From Limnochordales bacterium (GTDB lineage Bacteria; Bacillota; Limnochordia; Limnochordales; DUMU01), in NCBI GenBank assembly GCA_014896315.1, contig JADBKP010000002.1, positions 103,509 through 167,508 of the forward strand: DNA of 64,000 nt. The letters are read 5' to 3'. The notes under the pieces were generated by a model. It worked only from the letters and a program-made list of their open reading frames with translations, did no database searches and had not been told where the DNA came from. A program made the position numbers and the translations under genes. Positions 59,826 to 64,000 of this stretch are shown here, in pieces (the stretch's first letter is position 1; each line of letters opens with the position of its first letter).

Positions 59826-61313
59826 ATGCTTACCGCACTAGTCTTCTTACCGCTTGTCGGAAGCCTGCTCCTGCTGCTCCTGCCGCAGGAGAACAAACCG
59901 GCGCTGCGGGGAGTAGCTACTTTCTTTGCCGCCGTTGAACTTCTGCTCAGCCTGGTCTTGCTGGCACGCTTTGCCCCGTCCCAGGCGGAAATGCAGTTCG
60001 TGGAGAAGTACGCCTGGATCCCGTCCCTGGGTATCAGCTACCACCTGGGCGTCGACGGGGTCTCGCTGGCGCTGGTGGTAATGACTGCTCTGGTGACGCT
60101 TCTGGCCGCGGTGGCCTCCTACTCTATTCAGGAGCGGGTAAAGCTTTTCTACTCCCTGCTCCTGCTCCTTGAGACCGGGATGCTCGGGGTCTTCGTGGCG
60201 CTGGACTATATTCTCTTTTATGTCTTCTGGGAACTGGTCCTAGTTCCCATGTACTTCCTGATCGGCATCTGGGGCGGGCCACGCCGGCAGTACGCCGCCA
60301 TCAAGTTCTTCATCTACACCCTGGCCGGTTCCGTAATCATGCTGGTCGGCATCATCGCCCTCTACTTCAGCGCTGGCATGGGTACCTTCGACATCATAGA
60401 ATTGCAGCAGGCCGGAGCTACCCTGGGCAGCCGCCTGCAGTGGTGGATCTTCCTCGCCTTCTTCCTTGGCTTTGCGGTCAAAGTGCCTATCTTCCCCTTC
60501 CACACCTGGCTGCCCGACGCCCACGTGGAAGCGCCGACCGGTGGCTCCATGATCCTGGCGGGAGTGCTGCTCAAGATGGGCACGTACGGTTTTTACCGTA
60601 TCAGCCTGCCCACCCTTCCGGACGGGGCCCAGGCTTTCGCCCTGCTGCTGGCCACACTGGGTGTTATCAACATCATCTACGGTGCGCTGGCGGCCATGGC
60701 TCAGAAGGATCTCAAGCGGATGGTCGCCTACTCCTCCATCAGCCACATGGGTTTCGTCATGCTGGGGTTGGCGGCGATGACCCCCCGCAGCATCAGTGGT
60801 GCGGTCTTCGTCATGCTTTCCCACGGCCTGATCTCGCCGCTTTTGTTCTTCCTGGTGGGATCTGTCTTCTATGAGCGCACCCATACCCGCATGATCGACG
60901 AACTGGGCGGGCTCTACAACAAGATGCCGCTTGCCTCTGTCGTGATGGCCTTCGGTATCTTCGCCAATCTCGGCTTGCCGGGATTGTCAGGATTTGTAGG
61001 CGAATTTGCGACGCTGCTGGGCTCGTTTGATGTCTTCCGGACGCTGGTGATCGTCGGCTCCCTCGGCCTGATAATCACCGCCGCCTACCACCTGTGGATG
61101 ATGCAGCGGGTGCTCATGGGCGAAGCCTCATCTGCGGGCGGCCTGGGTAAGCTGCCCGATATCAACCGGCGTGAACTTCTTGTTGCCGTTCCACTGATGG
61201 CACTGGTGCTCTTTCTGGGTGTCTATCCTGCTCCCACCTTTGAACTCTTCAACACGGCCGTGCTCAGGCTGCAGAACCTGATGCAGCTGGCCAGTCTGGG
61301 AGGGGGCATCTAG
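59826..61313 (+). CDS. nuoM: NADH-quinone oxidoreductase subunit M
   Basis: 495 aa, ATG behind GAGGAGG. Antiporter-type subunit, about 14 hydrophobic segments. Family motifs FYVFWELVLVPMYFLIG, KVPIFPFHTWLPDAHVEAPTGGSMILAGVLLKMG, QKDLKRMVAYSSISHMGF and NLGLPGLSGFVGE. Confidence 0.98.
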   Translation: MLTALVFLPLVGSLLLLLLPQENKPALRGVATFFAAVELLLSLVLLARFAPSQAEMQFVEKYAWIPSLGISYHLGVDGVSLALVVMTALVTLLAAVASYSIQERVKLFYSLLLLLETGMLGVFVALDYILFYVFWELVLVPMYFLIGIWGGPRRQYAAIKFFIYTLAGSVIMLVGIIALYFSAGMGTFDIIELQQAGATLGSRLQWWIFLAFFLGFAVKVPIFPFHTWLPDAHVEAPTGGSMILAGVLLKMGTYGFYRISLPTLPDGAQAFALLLATLGVINIIYGALAAMAQKDLKRMVAYSSISHMGFVMLGLAAMTPRSISGAVFVMLSHGLISPLLFFLVGSVFYERTHTRMIDELGGLYNKMPLASVVMAFGIFANLGLPGLSGFVGEFATLLGSFDVFRTLVIVGSLGLIITAAYHLWMMQRVLMGEASSAGGLGKLPDINRRELLVAVPLMALVLFLGVYPAPTFELFNTAVLRLQNLMQLASLGGGI

Positions 61314-61315
61314 GC

Positions 61316-62800
61316 GTGGAAAGAAACATTCTGGTCCTTCTGCCGCAGCTGGTCCTGATCGCCACCTCCTTCCTGGTGCTGGCCGTCGATTTGCGAACGG
61401 GTGACCGCAAGAACAGAGAAGCTGAGCTGATCCCCTGGCTGGTCGCCCTGCTCGGAACGGTGGCCGCCCTGGTAACGCTGCCCCTTTGGGTCGGGCAGGG
61501 CGAGTTTTGGGGGCGCATGTGGCAAAGCGACAGGTTCAGCCTCTTCTTCCAGGTCCTCGTCTTCAGCGTTATGATCCTGGTCCTGCTCGAATCGGCCGAG
61601 TACGTACGTTCGCGGGAGATTCAAAGCGGAGTTTTCTACGCCCTCATCTTGCTTGCGGGTGTAGGCATGACAATGATGGCAAGCTCCCGTGAGCTACTCA
61701 CCATCTATGTCGGGCTTGAGCTCATGTCGGTCTCCTTCTACGCCCTGGTCGGTATGATGAAGAACGACGACCGTTCCAATGAGGCTGCCATCAAGTATTA
61801 CTTGCTGGGGGCGGCCTCCTCCGCGGTGCTGCTCTTTGGCATCTCACTCCTCTTCGGTCTGACGGGCAGCACGTATCTGCCCGAGATAAGCAGCAAACTG
61901 TCCGGCCTGCAGGGAACGGCGGCGCTGCCGGTCGCCTGGGCGGCCGTCCTGCTGCTTTTTGTGGCCCTGGGCTTCAAGGTGGCGGCCGTACCTTTTCACA
62001 TGTGGACACCCGATACCTACCAGGGTGCACCGACGCCGGTCACGGCCTATCTTGCCGCCGGGTCTAAGGCGGCAGCCTTTGCCGCGCTGATCCGGGCGTT
62101 CAGCCTAGGGCTGCCGACTCTCGCCGACCTGTGGCAGCCGGCTCTCACCGCGGTGGCCGTGGCGACCATGACCTACGGTAACGTGGTCGCCCTCTCCCAA
62201 ACGGACGTGAAGCGGATGATGGGCTACTCTTCGATCGCCCATGCCGGCTACGTCCTGACGGGGCTCGCCATCTTCACCCCGGAAAGCCTGTCGGCCACCC
62301 TCTACTACCTGCTGGCCTACGCCTTTACCAATCTGGGCGTCTTTGCCGTCATCGTGCTGGTGGCGGGCCGCCGGGGCAACGAAGAGATCTCGAGCTTCCG
62401 GGGGCTGGGGCAGATTTCGCCGGCCTATGCTGCCGCCCTGACCCTCTTCTTCCTCTCCCTGGTGGGCATTCCGCCCACCGCCGGCTTCCTGGGGAAGTTC
62501 TATCTTTTCTTTGCCATGATCGAGGCGGATTACACGTGGCTTGCAGTGGTGATGGTGATCAACTCGGTCATCTCCCTACCGTACTACTACAATGTGGTGC
62601 GCCAGATGTGGCTTGAACCGCCGGAGGAGGCAAACGTGCTCCCGGCCGGTACTGCCGCGGGTCAAACCGCTGCCACGATTGCCCATCGTGCTCTGCTGGG
62701 TATTGGGCCTGCGGTAGCCGTTACCGCCCTGGCGGTGTTGCTGCTTGGCCTCTATCCGCAGCCCTTTATCGAGTGGGTACGGCAGGTGACTCTGCTATAA
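61316..62800 (+). CDS. nuoN: NADH-quinone oxidoreductase subunit N
   Basis: 494 aa, GTG start two bases after the nuoM stop. Antiporter-type subunit, about 14 hydrophobic segments; YVGLELMSVSFYALVG, KVAAVPFHMWTPDTYQGAPTPVTAYLA, QTDVKRMMGYSSIAHAGYV and GIPPTAGFLGKFYLF. Last gene of the nuo operon; no terminator seen after it. Confidence 0.98.
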   Translation: MERNILVLLPQLVLIATSFLVLAVDLRTGDRKNREAELIPWLVALLGTVAALVTLPLWVGQGEFWGRMWQSDRFSLFFQVLVFSVMILVLLESAEYVRSREIQSGVFYALILLAGVGMTMMASSRELLTIYVGLELMSVSFYALVGMMKNDDRSNEAAIKYYLLGAASSAVLLFGISLLFGLTGSTYLPEISSKLSGLQGTAALPVAWAAVLLLFVALGFKVAAVPFHMWTPDTYQGAPTPVTAYLAAGSKAAAFAALIRAFSLGLPTLADLWQPALTAVAVATMTYGNVVALSQTDVKRMMGYSSIAHAGYVLTGLAIFTPESLSATLYYLLAYAFTNLGVFAVIVLVAGRRGNEEISSFRGLGQISPAYAAALTLFFLSLVGIPPTAGFLGKFYLFFAMIEADYTWLAVVMVINSVISLPYYYNVVRQMWLEPPEEANVLPAGTAAGQTAATIAHRALLGIGPAVAVTALAVLLLGLYPQPFIEWVRQVTLL

Positions 62801-62822
62801 GCAAAGAAAAAGCACGTGGAAA

Positions 62823-62851
62823 TAGAGGTGTAGGGGTTAGAGGTGTAGGGG
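62823..62851. repeat. Tandem repeat of TAGAGGTGTAGGGG
   Basis: Two perfect 14-base copies one base apart, in the 106-base gap between nuoN and the sugar kinase gene. Function unknown; no promoter or terminator is clear here. Confidence 0.6.
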
Positions 62852-62906
62852 TAACAGCGCAGGAGACAGCTCCAAGCTGAGCAAACCCGTAAACCGGAGG
62901 CAGAAC

Positions 62907-63893
62907 ATGAGCCGCGTTTATGTTCTCGGGCTGTGCGGCGTCGGCTACCTGTTCAATCTGCCAAGATTACCGGTTGTCGGCGAAACCCTCCAGGCAGAAC
63001 ATGTGACGATCGAGCCCGGGGGAAAAGGGGCCAATCAGGCGGTCGCCTTGGCCCGTCTCGGCAACCAGGTCGAGTTTGTGACAGCACTGGGGCGAGATAC
63101 CAACGGTGACGCGTGCCTCAACTTCCTTGCCCACGAACACGTGGGGACACAGTATTGCGTCCGGGTGGACGCCCCGACCGCTCTCGGCGTAGTCGCCACC
63201 GCCGCTACTCCGAGCGACGCCTCCAGCAGTTGCCGGAGCGGCGTCTCCGGCAGCAACGGCAACTTGGTCATCGTCTATCCGGGGGCGGTCTCCGCTCTGC
63301 GCGCCGAGCACGTGCTGGCCAGTGCCCTCGCCCTCGACTGGGCCGATGCCGTCCTCCTGCAACTGGAGGCGCCGCTCGAAGCAAACCTGACGGCTGCCAG
63401 GGAAGCTACCCGGCGGGGAAAGCCCGTCTTCCTCAACCCTGCCCCTGCGCCGACCTACGAGAAGCTAGCTGATCCACGTTTCCGTGAATTGCTTTCCCTC
63501 GCCACCCTCATCACGCCCAATGCAGTGGAAGCCCAACAGCTGCTCGGCATACCCCCTGTGCCGGATCTGCCCCTGTCTCGGGCTGCCGATCTCGCCTCCG
63601 CCCTCACAACCCTCGGTCCCCGCCAAGTCGTAATCACGCTGGGAGCGCAAGGCGCGATTGCCTGCGAAGGCGGGCGCGTCTGTCACGTTCCCGCTCAACC
63701 GGTCCGAGTGGTCGACACAACGGGCGCAGGCGACTGCTTCACCGCAGCACTGACCAGCGAGATTCTCAACGGCAAGCCATTGCTGGCAGCGGTTGAATAT
63801 GCCGTACGGGCAGCAGCAATCTCTGTCAGCCGTGCTGGCGTGATGGCATCCTTCCCGACTGCTACCGAGCTCGTGGAACAGCAAACAGGATAA
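62907..63893 (+). CDS. rbsK: PfkB-family carbohydrate kinase (ribokinase-like)
   Basis: 328 aa, ATG behind GGAGG. N-terminal GGKGANQAVALARLG (about 38-52), the family 1 signature region, and the C-terminal DTTGAGDCFTAAL with the catalytic aspartate. N and D motifs PNAVEAQQLLG and TLGAQGAIACEGG are typical of ribokinase. A Ser/Gly-rich insert (SDASSSCRSGVSGSNGN, about 102-118) sits in the lid-like region. Substrate (ribose or another sugar or nucleoside) is not certain; no rbs transporter is adjacent. Confidence 0.85.
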   Translation: MSRVYVLGLCGVGYLFNLPRLPVVGETLQAEHVTIEPGGKGANQAVALARLGNQVEFVTALGRDTNGDACLNFLAHEHVGTQYCVRVDAPTALGVVATAATPSDASSSCRSGVSGSNGNLVIVYPGAVSALRAEHVLASALALDWADAVLLQLEAPLEANLTAAREATRRGKPVFLNPAPAPTYEKLADPRFRELLSLATLITPNAVEAQQLLGIPPVPDLPLSRAADLASALTTLGPRQVVITLGAQGAIACEGGRVCHVPAQPVRVVDTTGAGDCFTAALTSEILNGKPLLAAVEYAVRAAAISVSRAGVMASFPTATELVEQQTG

Positions 63894-64000
63894 GGAAGGA
63901 GATTCGGATGCATTGAGATACCCTCAAAAGGTGTTGAAATGTGCTTAGGCGGTGTACCCTCCTGTTGAGAGAACCAACCGGGGCAATGGGCCCCAGTAAG
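63894..64000. other. Right-edge intergenic stretch
   Basis: 107 bases after the kinase stop. A GGGGC-AATGG-GCCCC inverted repeat near the end, and no gene that I can support. A gene just beyond the window could begin here. Confidence 0.3.

Overview
The window looks like a high-GC, endospore-forming Firmicute (Clostridia- or Limnochordia-like, possibly thermophilic; the genus cannot be fixed from sequence alone). The evidence is a dense set of sporulation and germination genes (spoIVA, spoIIP, a Spo0E-like gene, gerW/ytfJ, the spoVAC-AD-AE-AF operon), typical Firmicute neighbourhoods (spoVA next to lysA; ymdB next to rny; aroF-tyrA-aroA-cmk-plsC-rpsA), many TTG/GTG starts behind strong Shine-Dalgarno sites, and a membrane-bound respiratory chain (a complex I-like enzyme and cytochrome c maturation).

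Layout. From 1 to about 52.2 kb nearly all genes lie on the minus strand. In ascending coordinates: an EF-G paralog (cut by the window edge), family 4 uracil-DNA glycosylase, acylphosphatase, tRNA-Pro(GGG); the threonine/lysine branch lysC-thrB-hom; spoIVA; der; spoIIP and a DUF1614-like membrane protein. Then come a plus-strand purine permease with a candidate PurR operator, a Spo0E-like gene and an XRE regulator. The aromatic/translation operon follows, transcribed leftwards in the order hutP-like, chorismate mutase-HisC fusion, aroF, tyrA, aroA, cmk, plsC, rpsA. A decayed ISLre2-type transposase lies upstream of it. Next are rluB, the plus-strand pair DUF2953-gerW, scpB/scpA, lysA, the spoVA operon behind a candidate sigma-G promoter, ymdB, rny, recX, recA and thpR.

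40-47 kb is a respiration-linked block: ccmE-ccmA-ccmB-ccmC-ccmD, preceded by two tandem NarX/NarL-type sensor-regulator pairs with translational overlaps. CcmE carries the variant CxxxY heme-binding motif. 47-52 kb has cinA, an FtsH-like AAA protease lacking an extracytoplasmic domain with a single-pass partner, and rimO.

52.4-62.8 kb on the plus strand is an eleven-gene complex I operon, nuoABCDHIJKLMN, without nuoE/F/G, behind a perfect consensus sigma-A promoter. A ribokinase-like gene ends the window.

I found no CRISPR array, prophage, rRNA or intact mobile element. The most interesting points are the chorismate mutase-HisC fusion in an operon headed by a HutP-family regulator with an NAG-rich leader; the reduced cytochrome c maturation set coupled to two sensor pairs; the FtsH-like protease with its partner; and low-complexity inserts in many otherwise conserved proteins. 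None can be claimed as a new system from sequence alone.
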